Positions 24,348 through 33,469 of a DNA stretch of 36,025 nt are shown piece after piece. The notes below the pieces were generated by a model that did not search any database, was not told the origin of the DNA, and saw only the letters and a program-made list of their open reading frames with translations. How positions within the stretch are numbered: the stretch's first letter is position 1; each line of letters starts with the position of its first letter. The DNA is taken from contig JAQVEQ010000002.1 in the NCBI GenBank assembly GCA_028697875.1, positions 1 to 36,025 on the forward strand. Direction: 5' to 3'. The DNA comes from Novosphingobium sp. (lineage in GTDB: Bacteria; Pseudomonadota; Alphaproteobacteria; Sphingomonadales; Sphingomonadaceae). The position numbers and the translations under genes are program-made.

Positions 24348-25880
24348 ATGAGCGATCCGCAACCCAGCTACACGTTGATCGCGCCGTCCCGGCGGTTCAT
24401 CGCCGGGGTGGTGCTGGCGCTCAGCAACTTCATGGTCGTGCTCGACATGACCATCGCCAACGTGTCGGTGCCGCACATTTCCGGCAATCTGGGCATTTCC
24501 GCGTCGCAGGGGACGTGGGTCATCACCTCCTACGCCGTGGCCGAAGCAATCTGCGTGCCTTTGACCGGCTGGCTCGCGCAGCGGTTCGGCGCAGTGCGGG
24601 TGTTCATTGGCAGCATGGTCGGTTTCGGCATGTTTTCCATGCTGTGCGGCCTGTCGCAGACCCTGGAAATGCTCGTGCTGTGCCGTATCGGGCAGGGGTT
24701 GTGCGGCGGGCCGATCATGCCGATGTCGCAAACGCTTCTTCTGCGGCTCTATCCGCCGGAAATGCGCGGACGGGCCATGGGGACATGGGCGATGACGACG
24801 CTGCTGGGGCCGGCCATGGGGCCGATCCTGGGCGGCACGATCAGCGACAACTGGAGCTGGCACTGGATATTCTTCATCAACGTCCCCATCGTCGCGCTGG
24901 GAACCATGGCCGCCCTTGCGTTGCTGCGCCCGCTCGAGACGCCGAGGCGCCTCGTGCCGATCGATGCGATCGGGCTGGTCCTGCTGGTGTTCTGGATCGG
25001 CTGTTTGCAGGTCATGCTCGACATCGGCCGGGAACACGACTGGTTCGGGGATCCGATGGTCGCAGCACTGGGTATCTGTTCGGTCATCGGCTTTGTCGTT
25101 TTCGTCATATGGGAGCTGACGGAGGAGCATCCGGTCGTGAACCTGCGGGTATTCCGCAATGTCGGGTTTACGTTCGGGGTGATCGCGCTGGCCCTATGTT
25201 TCGGCGCCTATTTCGCCAGTATCGTCATCATTCCCCAATGGCTGCAGATATCGATGGGCTATACCGCGACCATAGCTGGTGTCGCGACGGCCTTTACGGC
25301 GATGAGCGCGCTGACGACGTCGGCAATCGCAGCCAGGCTGCTGGGGAAGGTGGATCCCCGCATCATGGTGTCCAGCGGGGTCGTCTGGCTGGGGCTGATG
25401 GCCCTGTGGCGCAGCACGCACTGGACCAGCGACGCCGATTTCTGGACGCTTGCTTTGCCGCAACTGGTCCAGGGGGTCGCGATGCCATTCTTCATGGTGC
25501 CTCTGACGGCGATCACGCTGGGGGCGGTCCCGGCTGCCGATACCGCCTCGGCGGCAGGCTTGCAGAATTTCCTTCGCACCATGGCTGCGGCCATTGCCGC
25601 ATCCCTTGTCCTGACCCTGTGGGAAAATTCCCAGCATGTAACGCGCAACGAAATTGTTTCGAACCTGCAGCCCGACGACGTGATGCGCAGCCTGACGGAT
25701 AACGGTTTCTCGGTGCTCCAGGCGTGGCAGACGATTTCCAATCTCACCGACCAGCAAGCGGTGGCAGTCGCGGTCAATCATGTGTTCCTGCTGTCCGCGA
25801 TCGCGCTGTTCTTTTCAGCGGGTATCGTCTGGCTGTCGCCGAGGCCCGGGGGGACGGTGGACCGGTCGGCCGCTCACTGA
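24348..25880 (+). CDS. emrB: DHA2-family MFS drug exporter (EmrB/QacA type)
   Basis: 510 residues with about 14 predicted membrane segments. Signature pieces: NFMVVLDMTIANVSVPHISGNLG in the first helix region (the VLDxTIxNVxxP DHA2 motif), WVITSYAVAEA, GWLAQRFGAVR, and the motif C antiporter signature GPAMGPILGG. Uses the proton gradient to expel hydrophobic drugs or metabolites. The ATG at 24348 is 12 bp after the emrA stop; a TTG at 24333 overlapping emrA is possible. Third gene of the NodT-EmrA-EmrB operon. The cargo could be the product of the adjacent minus-strand biosynthetic block, which is inference from location only. Confidence 0.93.
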   Translation: MSDPQPSYTLIAPSRRFIAGVVLALSNFMVVLDMTIANVSVPHISGNLGISASQGTWVITSYAVAEAICVPLTGWLAQRFGAVRVFIGSMVGFGMFSMLCGLSQTLEMLVLCRIGQGLCGGPIMPMSQTLLLRLYPPEMRGRAMGTWAMTTLLGPAMGPILGGTISDNWSWHWIFFINVPIVALGTMAALALLRPLETPRRLVPIDAIGLVLLVFWIGCLQVMLDIGREHDWFGDPMVAALGICSVIGFVVFVIWELTEEHPVVNLRVFRNVGFTFGVIALALCFGAYFASIVIIPQWLQISMGYTATIAGVATAFTAMSALTTSAIAARLLGKVDPRIMVSSGVVWLGLMALWRSTHWTSDADFWTLALPQLVQGVAMPFFMVPLTAITLGAVPAADTASAAGLQNFLRTMAAAIAASLVLTLWENSQHVTRNEIVSNLQPDDVMRSLTDNGFSVLQAWQTISNLTDQQAVAVAVNHVFLLSAIALFFSAGIVWLSPRPGGTVDRSAAH

Positions 25881-25919
25881 TCCATGCGCCTACAGGCGGC
25901 GCGGGGATAGCCCTGCCGT

Positions 25920-26747
25920 TCAGTCCAGCTCGTCGTGCTCCAGGCTGTATTGGTCGGTCAGTGTGCTCACTTCGTGCGAATGGCCGAACTCGTCCGTGAA
26001 GCCATATTCGGCTGCCACTTCCGCCGACCAGAAATTCCGCCCGCTACGTTCCATCACATCGGGATCGGCCGCAATCGCCACGATTGCGCGCCCGGAATAG
26101 CGCGGGGTTTCCGGCTTGGACGGGTCGGTTGAATAGCCGTTGGGCCACACGGTCAGCACGGCGACGTGATGCGGTGCGAGTTCGAGCGAGGTATCGTGAG
26201 TCAAACGCGCAATCGCCGCTTTGCCGACGCCATAGGCCGTGTTGTAACGATAGCGGAGGGCACCCCGTCCGGAGATGTTGACGATCAGGCCGGGGGCCTC
26301 CCGCGTCGCGGACCGTATCATCAGCGGTGCGGCGAGCGCGGTCGTGAAATAGGCTGCCCTGCCGGGGACCTCGACCACCGTGTGCCACAGGCTGTTCGGT
26401 GTTTCCCAGATCCGCTTGCCGATCATCTCCGGGAACGTGGGCGTGGAAAAGACGCTGTTGACGACGATGTCGAGCCGTCCATGCCGCTCTTCGATCTCGG
26501 CTATGGCGGCTGCAAGCTGGTCCGGGTCGGCACAGTCGCAGGCGATCGCCCGGCCGCTCCCGCCCTGCGTTTCTATCGTGTGCAGCGTGTGCGCAAGCGT
26601 GTCGTTCCGCCCATCTCCCGCGACACCGGCGGTTCGTCCGAGCAGGTAGACGAAGGCACCGGCTGCACCCAGCTCAATTGCCGCTCCTTGGCCGATGCCC
26701 CGGCTTGCACCGGCCACCAGTGCCACGCGTTCTTCCAGTTCCCTCAT
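25920..26747 (-). CDS. SDR-family oxidoreductase (DHRS1-like)
   Basis: 275 residues. Rossmann motif GASRGIG (residues 13-19), a long insertion after beta-2 (GVAGDGRNDTLAHTLHTIE), NSVF in place of the usual NNAG, catalytic Ser159 (NISG), Tyr172 and Lys176 (YGVGK). The insertion and the SVF motif resemble the DHRS1 group, whose bacterial substrates are unknown. Convergent with emrB (39-bp gap). It is transcribed away from the phosphoribosyltransferase gene with a 251-bp gap in which I see no gene and no clear promoter. Confidence 0.87.
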   Translation of the reverse strand: MRELEERVALVAGASRGIGQGAAIELGAAGAFVYLLGRTAGVAGDGRNDTLAHTLHTIETQGGSGRAIACDCADPDQLAAAIAEIEERHGRLDIVVNSVFSTPTFPEMIGKRIWETPNSLWHTVVEVPGRAAYFTTALAAPLMIRSATREAPGLIVNISGRGALRYRYNTAYGVGKAAIARLTHDTSLELAPHHVAVLTVWPNGYSTDPSKPETPRYSGRAIVAIAADPDVMERSGRNFWSAEVAAEYGFTDEFGHSHEVSTLTDQYSLEHDELD

Positions 26748-26998
26748 GCCTCAAATCCCCGGTTCCCGTTTTTACGTTTGCGTCGCTTATCACGAAATCG
26801 GGTCGGAGCGCGGGACGAAGTGCGGGTGCGCCCTCAGCCTTTTGGGGAGGCCGTTCGCTGAGGCTCTGTTCGCTCGCGAAGCGCGTGGCCAGCGCCGCCA
26901 ACGGCCGATCTCGTCCCCCGCGTTTCCTGCCGGGATGCGGTTGCGGATGGGGATGCAGATGTGCAAGTCTGGCTCCCGAGGTATCGGGGAAATGGACA

Positions 26999-27667
26999 AT
27001 GATCTGGTCCGATCAAGGATTCGCCAACCGGGCGGAGGCGGGAAAGCATCTCGCCAAGGCTGTCGAGGCGCTTGGGTTGCACGATCCGGTGGTGCTCGCC
27101 TTGCCGCGCGGCGGTGTGCCGGTGGCATTCGAAGTGGCAAAGGCGCTTGGCGCGCCGCTCGACGTCCTGCTGGTGCGCAAGATCGGCGCGCCCGGTCATG
27201 AAGAATACGGCATCGGCGCCGTGGTGGACGGCGACAACCCACAGCTCGTGATCGACGAGGGGGCAGCGCGCATGGTGGGGGCCGATCAGGCCTATATCGA
27301 CGGCGAGGTCGCAAGACAGCTGGAGGAGATCGAGCGGCGCCGTGCCATCTACCGGCCGGGGCCTGCCATTCCGCTCAAGGGGCGGACAGTGCTCGTCGTC
27401 GATGACGGAATTGCCACGGGCGGCACAGTGCGGGCGGCATTGAAAGCGTTGGCCGCAGCCGGTGCCGGAAAGGTCGTGCTGGCCGTGCCGGTAGCCCCGG
27501 CCGATGTGCTGCCCGAAATGCGCGAACTGTGCGACGATGTCGTCTGCCTTGCATCGCCCGAACCGTTCTATGCCGTCGGCGCGCAGTACAGCGACTTTAC
27601 CCAGACGGAGGACGAGGAAGTCGTCAAGCTGCTTGCAGACGCGCGGGTGTGGGCGATGGGAGACTAG
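26999..27667 (+). CDS. Phosphoribosyltransferase-domain protein
   Basis: 222 residues, cytoplasmic. The PRPP-binding loop is VLVVDDGIATGGT (Asp135, Asp136), and the type I PRTase N-terminal part LALPRGGVPVAFEVAKALGAPLDVLLVRKIG is complete. The family includes stand-alone PRTases found in proteobacterial stress clusters with ppsA and prs-like genes, substrate unknown. Start: ATG 26999 with GGGGA 8 bases upstream. The frame is open upstream for 107 more codons, but that stretch is antisense to the SDR and shows no coding sense. The product would use PRPP, which the prs-like gene on the other side of the cluster could supply. Confidence 0.88.
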   Translation: MIWSDQGFANRAEAGKHLAKAVEALGLHDPVVLALPRGGVPVAFEVAKALGAPLDVLLVRKIGAPGHEEYGIGAVVDGDNPQLVIDEGAARMVGADQAYIDGEVARQLEEIERRRAIYRPGPAIPLKGRTVLVVDDGIATGGTVRAALKALAAAGAGKVVLAVPVAPADVLPEMRELCDDVVCLASPEPFYAVGAQYSDFTQTEDEEVVKLLADARVWAMGD

Positions 27668-27680
27668 GGGCATTTCCTCC

Positions 27681-28730
27681 ATGCAAACTTCCGGCAGCCC
27701 GCCGTCGTCGGTGCGGCTCGAGATGGACGACAATGTCGATCCGGCGCTGTTGCGTTTCCTGCTCGATCCCCGCAGTTTCGGCGAAGGCGTCGAAGACGTG
27801 ACGATGGTCGAAAGCCACATGTCGCTCGTCTTCCTGGCTGGCGAGCGGGCCTACAAGCTGAAGAAACCGATCGCCTTCGATGCGCTCGATTTCCGGACCC
27901 TGGAACAGCGGCATGTGAACTGCGAGCGCGAAGTTACGCTCAACCGGGCCCTGTCGCCTGATATCTATCAGGGGCTCGAACCGGTCACGCGCGACAGTGC
28001 GGGGCGGCTGCACCTCGGCGGCGCGGGGGACATCGTCGAATGGCTGGTGGTCATGCGCCGGCTGGACGAGGCGCGCTTGCTGGACCACGCCATCGCTGCC
28101 GGCACGGTCGCGCGCGGGGACATCGAAAACCTGATTGCCACTCTCGGCCCCTTCTATGCCCGGCCGCTCGTTTCGCGGCCCTCTCGCGAGGACATGATGG
28201 CGGGGTGGGGGGAGATGCTGGAACGAACCGCACAATCTCTCCGCCGTCCCGACTTCGGGCTTCCGCGCGGCCGGGTGGAAGAGGCGCTTTCCGGGCTTTT
28301 ACGGTTTCTCGCCGAAGAGAAGGAACTGCTCCTGGCACGTATCGACGGGGGCTGGATTCGCGAATGCCACGGGGACCTTCGGCCCCAGCATGTCTATCTG
28401 GGGCCGCCCCTGCGCCTGATCGACCGGCTCGAATACGATGAGCGGTTGCGCCTGCGCGACCCCTTCGAAGAAATCATGGATCTCGGCCTCGAATGCGAAC
28501 GCATGGGAGCGCCGTGGATCCTACCGATGCTCGTCGATGGCGTGAGCGTCTGCCTGGGTGATCGTCCCGATCCGCGCCTGATTGCATTCTATGGCGGGAT
28601 GCGCGCCGTCTTGCGCGCCCGTTTCGCTATCGAACATCTCGACGGTGCGAGAGGCGAGCCCGAGCAATGGCGTGCGCGGGCGATGGCGAGCCTCGACCTG
28701 GCGTGCAGGTGCGTCTGCACTCAATCGTAA
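27681..28730 (+). CDS. APH-fold kinase-like protein (COG2187 type, without ATPase domain)
   Basis: 349 residues. N lobe: SHMSLVFLAGERAYKLKKP contains the ATP-site Lys region. Catalytic loop: ECHGDLRPQHVYL (His230-Gly-Asp), with His where the second loop Asn is usual. Metal loop region: LIDRLEYDERLRLRDPFEE. It matches the phosphotransferase half of proteins that often carry an additional C-terminal AAA/AroK-like kinase; here that half is absent. Start ATG 27681, 13 bp after the PRTase stop, so the two form an operon. Its 3' end overlaps the convergent prs-like gene by 10 bp. Confidence 0.82.
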   Translation: MQTSGSPPSSVRLEMDDNVDPALLRFLLDPRSFGEGVEDVTMVESHMSLVFLAGERAYKLKKPIAFDALDFRTLEQRHVNCEREVTLNRALSPDIYQGLEPVTRDSAGRLHLGGAGDIVEWLVVMRRLDEARLLDHAIAAGTVARGDIENLIATLGPFYARPLVSRPSREDMMAGWGEMLERTAQSLRRPDFGLPRGRVEEALSGLLRFLAEEKELLLARIDGGWIRECHGDLRPQHVYLGPPLRLIDRLEYDERLRLRDPFEEIMDLGLECERMGAPWILPMLVDGVSVCLGDRPDPRLIAFYGGMRAVLRARFAIEHLDGARGEPEQWRARAMASLDLACRCVCTQS

Positions 28731-29722
28731 GGCACGAGATCGTAGAACGGTTCGCCGCTGTGCAGGCGCGCGATTGCGGCCGCGAACAGGGGCGCGGCGG
28801 ACACGATGCCGAGCCGCGCCTGACCGGCTGCGGAGGGAGCCACCTCCACGCCGTCGCAGACAAACACCATGTCCGGGCCGTCCTCCGCGAAAAGCGCGGG
28901 CGCCCCATCGGAGAGCAGCCCATGGGCGGCCGCTGCGATCGTCCTGACCGCTCCCCTTTCCCGGCAGGCCTTGGCCGCCCGGACGATCGTGCCTCCGCTG
29001 GCGATCAGGTCGTCGACGATGATCGCTACGCATCCTTCCACTTCGCCGGCGAATAGCGAGCCCGACACCACGCCCCCGCTGCGATGCTTTTCGAGCAGGG
29101 CGTTTGTGACCGGCCGACCCAGCCGTTCTTCCAGGACGGTCCGGAACAGGTTTGCGCGCTTGGCGCCGCCGCTATCGGGAGAAACGACCGCGACCGGCTG
29201 TTCCCCAAGCAGCGGCAGGAGGTGTTCGGCAAGTACCGCCGCCGAAGGCAGGTTCTCCGCGCGGCATGAGCCGAAGGCATTCTCGAAGGCGGCGACATTG
29301 TGAATTTCGAACGTCATCAGGCAATCGGTGCCCATGGCCTCGAACAGGTTCGCGACGTAGCGCATGTTTACCGGATCGCGCGGCTTGGTCCGCCGGTCCT
29401 TGCGCGCATAGGGCAGGTAAGGCGTCACCGCCGTGACGCGCGCGGCGCCCGCCTGCTTGAGCGCGCCGATGAAGAACAGCAGCCGCATCAGTTTATCGTT
29501 GGGGGATTGCCCCGCGTCGCCTGCCAGGCTGTGGATCACGTAGACGTCGCGATTGCCGACTTCGACCAGAGGCCGGACCTTGTGTTCGCCATCGACGAAG
29601 TCGCGTTCCTCGTGCGGGCTCAGTTCCAGGCCGAGCCCGGCGGCGACGGCTTCGCCGAAACGTCGACTGGCGCCGAGCGCGAAGAGGATCGGGGGCGATG
29701 TCGGGAAAGCTGGCTGTGGCAC
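28721..29722 (-). CDS. prs: Ribose-phosphate pyrophosphokinase-like protein
   Basis: 333 residues. PRPP synthetase folds are visible: NDKLMRLLFFIGALKQAGA, TPYLPYARKDRR, VSPDSGGAKRAN (about 180-191), and the PRPP loop IVDDLIASGGT (235-245). The enzyme makes PRPP from ribose-5-phosphate and ATP. Differences from housekeeping Prs: the conserved region around the active-site His reads EIHNVAAFENAF, and the flexible loop reads EKHRSGG instead of KRR, so it is a divergent paralogue. Start is GTG at 29722, with AGGGAGG about 9 bases upstream. It lies 73 bp downstream of capA in the ppsA-capA-prs run. A housekeeping copy is expected elsewhere in the genome. Confidence 0.87.
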   Translation of the reverse strand: MPQPAFPTSPPILFALGASRRFGEAVAAGLGLELSPHEERDFVDGEHKVRPLVEVGNRDVYVIHSLAGDAGQSPNDKLMRLLFFIGALKQAGAARVTAVTPYLPYARKDRRTKPRDPVNMRYVANLFEAMGTDCLMTFEIHNVAAFENAFGSCRAENLPSAAVLAEHLLPLLGEQPVAVVSPDSGGAKRANLFRTVLEERLGRPVTNALLEKHRSGGVVSGSLFAGEVEGCVAIIVDDLIASGGTIVRAAKACRERGAVRTIAAAAHGLLSDGAPALFAEDGPDMVFVCDGVEVAPSAAGQARLGIVSAAPLFAAAIARLHSGEPFYDLVPYD

Positions 29723-29795
29723 GGTTGCGGCCTCCCTGCGTTGGAAGCCGGATGTAACAACAAACCGCGGCCGTGCCTAGCGGAGGGGCTTGGCA

Positions 29796-30887
29796 TCAGG
29801 GGCGGGCGAGAAGCAGCCTGCCGTCCGGTGCCAGCGTCATTCCCGTGCCGAGACGGCGGCATTCCAGGTTCAAAGTTTCCGCCAGCCACTGCCTCTCTTC
29901 CACGCTGGCCCGGTTCAGCCGGAAACGTTCGAGCCTGTAAGGCAGCATCTCGAGCGTGGCGAAAGTGCCGTCCGGCAGAAGCGAGAGGAGAGGGGCCAGA
30001 ACCAGGTCGGGACGAAAACTCTCGTGGCCGTGGATCCCTTCGTAATCGTTGATGAGGTCGCCGCAGCCATAGAGGATGGCCCTGTCGCGATAGATCTCGA
30101 CTCCGCGGGGATGGTGGGACGAATGGCCATGCACGACGTCGGCGCCGGCTTCGGCTATCAGGAAATGGGCAAAGGCGCGTTCCTGCACCTCGATCTCGTA
30201 GCCCCAGTTGCCGCCCCGATGGATGGAGACGGCGACAATGTCACCCGTTCTCCGGTCCTGTGCGATCCTTTCGGCCAAGCGGTACGCCGAGGCATCCAGT
30301 CGGCCGCTGACGACGTGCACGCCGGGCCGCCCTGCGCCTGCAGCCCATTCCGGTGGAACCCCGGCGGAAGGGCAGGCGACGGCGTGGACGACAAGGCGGC
30401 CCCCGCCGCATGGCAAGATGGCGGGTTCTGCGGCTTCCCTTTCCTCGTGCCCGGCTCCGGCCAGGGCGAAGCCCGCCTTGGCCAGCACGTCGAGCGTCTC
30501 CGCAAGCCCTTCCTCGCCCCAGTCGAGCACGTGATTGTTGGCCAGAACGCAGCAATCGATCCCGGCCACGGAAAGGCAGGGGAGGTTGGCCGGATTCATC
30601 CGGTAGTTGATCCCCTTGGGCAGGTATTGCTCCGAAAGGGTGACGGCCGTTTCGAGATTGACGATGCGCAGGTCGGGCGCGTGCGCCTCGATCTCCGCGA
30701 GTGCATCCCCCCAGATATATTCCGGCGCGACACCGCGCGGGATCGGCCCGTTCCTGCGCTCGGCAAGCGCAATATAATCGCATGCCGACCTGCAATAGTG
30801 TTCATGGATCGCGGAAGGGGCCGGGAAGGGCTGTATCTGGTCGATCCCCCGGCCGAGCATGACATCTCCTGCCAGCATGATCTTCAC
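29796..30887 (-). CDS. CapA-family metallophosphatase-like protein
   Basis: 363 residues. CapA/PgsA-type motifs: GDVMLGRG (near residue 7), NLETAVT, ANNHVLDWGEEG, SIHRGGNWG, HGHSSHHPRGVEIY, and YGCGDLINDYEG. The fold is a calcineurin-like phosphatase, and relatives take part in poly-gamma-glutamate capsule synthesis. Unlike membrane-anchored CapA it has no N-terminal membrane segment or signal peptide, so it is probably cytosolic and not a capsule protein. Start GTG at 30887 with GAGGAG 8 bases upstream. Lies 46 bp after ppsA, in the same transcription unit. The true substrate is unknown. Confidence 0.85.
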   Translation of the reverse strand: MKIMLAGDVMLGRGIDQIQPFPAPSAIHEHYCRSACDYIALAERRNGPIPRGVAPEYIWGDALAEIEAHAPDLRIVNLETAVTLSEQYLPKGINYRMNPANLPCLSVAGIDCCVLANNHVLDWGEEGLAETLDVLAKAGFALAGAGHEEREAAEPAILPCGGGRLVVHAVACPSAGVPPEWAAGAGRPGVHVVSGRLDASAYRLAERIAQDRRTGDIVAVSIHRGGNWGYEIEVQERAFAHFLIAEAGADVVHGHSSHHPRGVEIYRDRAILYGCGDLINDYEGIHGHESFRPDLVLAPLLSLLPDGTFATLEMLPYRLERFRLNRASVEERQWLAETLNLECRRLGTGMTLAPDGRLLLARP

Positions 30888-30933
30888 CGACGGTTCTCCT
30901 CGTCCATAGGAGGCGAAGAAGCTTACGAAGCCG

Positions 30934-33312
30934 TCACTTTTCCGCTTCCGCGATGGAGCGGATCGTGCGGACGAAGCTGTCCGGGTTGAGCGAGATCGAG
31001 TCGATCCGCTCTTCGACCAGGAAGGCCGCGAAATCGGGATAGTTGCTGGGCGCCTGCCCGCAGATGCCGATCTTGATGTCCGCCTCGTGGGCCTTGGCGA
31101 TGGCTTGGGCGACCATGCGCTTTACCGCTTCGTCCCGCTCGTCGAACAGGTCGGCCAGCAGGTCGGAGTCCCGGTCCACCCCCAGCGTCAGTTGGGTGAG
31201 ATCGTTGGAACCGATCGAAAAACCGTCGAAGTGCCTGGCGAATTCCTCGGCCAGGATGACGTTCGAAGGGATTTCGCACATCATGTAGACTTGCAGGCCG
31301 TTTTCCCCGCGCCTCAGGCCGTTCTCGGCCATGGTTGCCAGCACGCGTTCCGCTTCGGCAGGCGTCCGGCAGAACGGCACCATGACGATGACATTGTCGA
31401 AGCCCAGTTCGTCGCGCACTCGCTTGAGTGCCTGGCATTCCAGGGCGAAACCCTCGCGATAGCGCTCGTTGTAATAGCGCGAGGCCCCTCGGAACCCGAG
31501 CATGGGGTTCTCTTCCAGCGGTTCGAAGGCGCTGCCGCCGACGAGGTGGGCATATTCGTTGGTCTTGAAATCGCTCAGCCGCACGATTGTCGGGTGCGGA
31601 TGATAGGGCGAGGCAAGCTTGGCGATCCCGCGCGAGAGCAGGTCGACGAAGTAGTCCGCCGGGGAAGCGTAACCGCGCGTCAGTTCACTGATTGTCCGGT
31701 TGTCTTCGGCGCTGACCCGTTCCGGGTGGATGAGCGCCATCGGATGGACCTTGATAAGGTTGTTGACGATGAATTCCATGCGGGCGAGGCCGACGCCTTT
31801 CGCCGGCAGGCGCCACCACTGGAAGGCTCCGCCGGGATCGGCGATGTTTACCATCACGTTCGTGCGGGTTTCGGGCAGGGAGCCGATATCGACCTCTTCG
31901 CTCTCGAAGGCGAGCAGTCCCTCGTAGATGAGGCCCTTTTCCCCGCCGGCGCAGGAAATGGTGATATCCTGGCCGTCGCGCAGGACCTCCGTCGCGTTGC
32001 CCGTGCCGACGACGGCAGGCACGCCGAGTTCGCGGCTGACGATGGCGGCGTGGCTGGTGTTGCCGCCATGATCGGTGACGATGCCGGCGGCGCGCTTCAT
32101 CACCGGCACCCAGTCGGGATCGGTGTTGCCGGTCACCAGTATCGCGCCGTCGGGGAAGCGGCCGATGTCGGCCGCGTCGCGGATGACGCAGGCCTTGCCG
32201 GAAGCGATCGCGCCGCCCACTGCCACGCCGGTCAGGACCGGTTCGGCCTTGTCCTTCAGGTGATAGGTGAGGAAGCTTGTCCGGCTGCGGCCGGACTGCA
32301 CCGTTTCCGGTCGTGCCTGCACCAGGTAAAGCAGGCCGGTTTCGCCGTCCTTGGCCCATTCGAGGTCCATCGGCCTGCCGTAATGGCGCTCGACCGTGGC
32401 GGCCCATTTCCCGAGTTCGACGATCTCGTCCTCGGCGAGGACGAAGCCCTGGCGTTCGACGGGAGTCGTCTCGACAACCCTGGTCCGTTTACTGCCGCCC
32501 TTGGCATAGACCATCTTGATAGCCTTGGCCCCGCGCGTCTTCTCGATGATCGGGTGGATGCCCGGCTTGTCGAGCAAGGGTTTGAAGACGACGTACTGGT
32601 CCGGGTCGACCGCGCCCTGGACGACGGTTTCACCCAGACCCCAGGCCGCGCTGATGACAGCGGCGTCGGGAAAGCCGGTTTCCGTGTCGAGCGTGAAGAT
32701 TACGCCCGAACCGGCAAGGTCCGATCTCACCATCTGCTGGACGCCGATGGACAGCGCGACTTCGAGATGGTCGAAGCCCTTGGCCTCGCGATAGCTGATC
32801 GCCCGGTCGGTAAACAGCGATGCGTAACAGCGCAGGCAGGCATCCATCAGCGCCCGGTGCCCGCGCACGTTGAGGAAGGTTTCCTGCTGCCCTGCGAAAC
32901 TGGCGTCGGGCAGGTCTTCCGCCGTCGCACTGCTGCGCACGGCCACGGCCGGATTGTCCAGTTTCAGCCGTTCTGCCAGCTTGTCGTAAGCTGCGCGGAT
33001 GTCTGCCGCCAGCGCGTCGGGGATCGGACTGGAAAGGATCAGTTCGCGAATGGCGCTGCCCGTTTCCTGCAGCGATGCCTTGCCTGCCTGATAGTCGCCG
33101 ATCTTTTCGCGCAGCCTGGGCTCGATCCCTCCGGCGGCAATGAAGTGGCGATAGGCCGAAGCTGTAGTGGCGAACCCCGTAGGTACCCGCACGCCGCCCT
33201 TTGCCAGTTCGCGCACCATTTCCCCGAGCGATGCGTTCTTGCCGCCGACGGACGGCACGTCGCCGATTGCGATTTCTTCGAACCAGAGGATCGAGGGTTG
33301 GGTGCTGGACAT
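30934..33312 (-). CDS. ppsA: Phosphoenolpyruvate synthase
   Basis: 792 residues, the same length as the Escherichia coli enzyme. The phosphohistidine is His421 in GGNTSHAAIVSRELGVP, and the C-terminal catalytic Cys751 lies in GICGQAP. Both numbers coincide with the E. coli positions as I know them. N-terminal PEP/pyruvate-binding domain: VGGKNASLGEM, AVRSSATAEDLPDASFAGQQ, GLGETVVQGAVDPD. It converts pyruvate and ATP to PEP, AMP and phosphate, for gluconeogenesis. Start ATG 33312 with AAAGGA about 9 bases upstream. Heads the ppsA-capA-prs group. The 157 bp before it should contain the promoter, but I see no strong element there. No regulator of the PPDK/PpsR type is adjacent in this window. 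Confidence 0.97.
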   Translation of the reverse strand: MSSTQPSILWFEEIAIGDVPSVGGKNASLGEMVRELAKGGVRVPTGFATTASAYRHFIAAGGIEPRLREKIGDYQAGKASLQETGSAIRELILSSPIPDALAADIRAAYDKLAERLKLDNPAVAVRSSATAEDLPDASFAGQQETFLNVRGHRALMDACLRCYASLFTDRAISYREAKGFDHLEVALSIGVQQMVRSDLAGSGVIFTLDTETGFPDAAVISAAWGLGETVVQGAVDPDQYVVFKPLLDKPGIHPIIEKTRGAKAIKMVYAKGGSKRTRVVETTPVERQGFVLAEDEIVELGKWAATVERHYGRPMDLEWAKDGETGLLYLVQARPETVQSGRSRTSFLTYHLKDKAEPVLTGVAVGGAIASGKACVIRDAADIGRFPDGAILVTGNTDPDWVPVMKRAAGIVTDHGGNTSHAAIVSRELGVPAVVGTGNATEVLRDGQDITISCAGGEKGLIYEGLLAFESEEVDIGSLPETRTNVMVNIADPGGAFQWWRLPAKGVGLARMEFIVNNLIKVHPMALIHPERVSAEDNRTISELTRGYASPADYFVDLLSRGIAKLASPYHPHPTIVRLSDFKTNEYAHLVGGSAFEPLEENPMLGFRGASRYYNERYREGFALECQALKRVRDELGFDNVIVMVPFCRTPAEAERVLATMAENGLRRGENGLQVYMMCEIPSNVILAEEFARHFDGFSIGSNDLTQLTLGVDRDSDLLADLFDERDEAVKRMVAQAIAKAHEADIKIGICGQAPSNYPDFAAFLVEERIDSISLNPDSFVRTIRSIAEAEK

Positions 33313-33469
33313 TGCGCTGATCCTTTCCCTTTGCGTTCCCGGCGTGGCAAAGGCACCGGTGCCGGTGGATTCCGTTCAGGCGGTGGCCTCGTCCGGAGAG
33401 CGCATCGTACCGTGAAATGTTGACAGTTTGCTATAACCCGTTGCCGGAAAACGCTCTGTCAGCACTCGC

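Noticed and set aside
29796..30887. Calling the CapA-like gene a capsule synthesis gene
   Set aside because: No membrane anchor and no capB/capC-like genes nearby; the context is PEP/PRPP metabolism.
31087..33423. 778-codon plus-strand open frame opposite ppsA
   Set aside because: Antisense to a full-length PEP synthase whose catalytic residues match; no family motif in the antisense peptide.
33420..33437. TTGACA followed by TATAAC upstream of ppsA
   Set aside because: Only 6 bp separate the elements and they are on the plus strand, away from ppsA.
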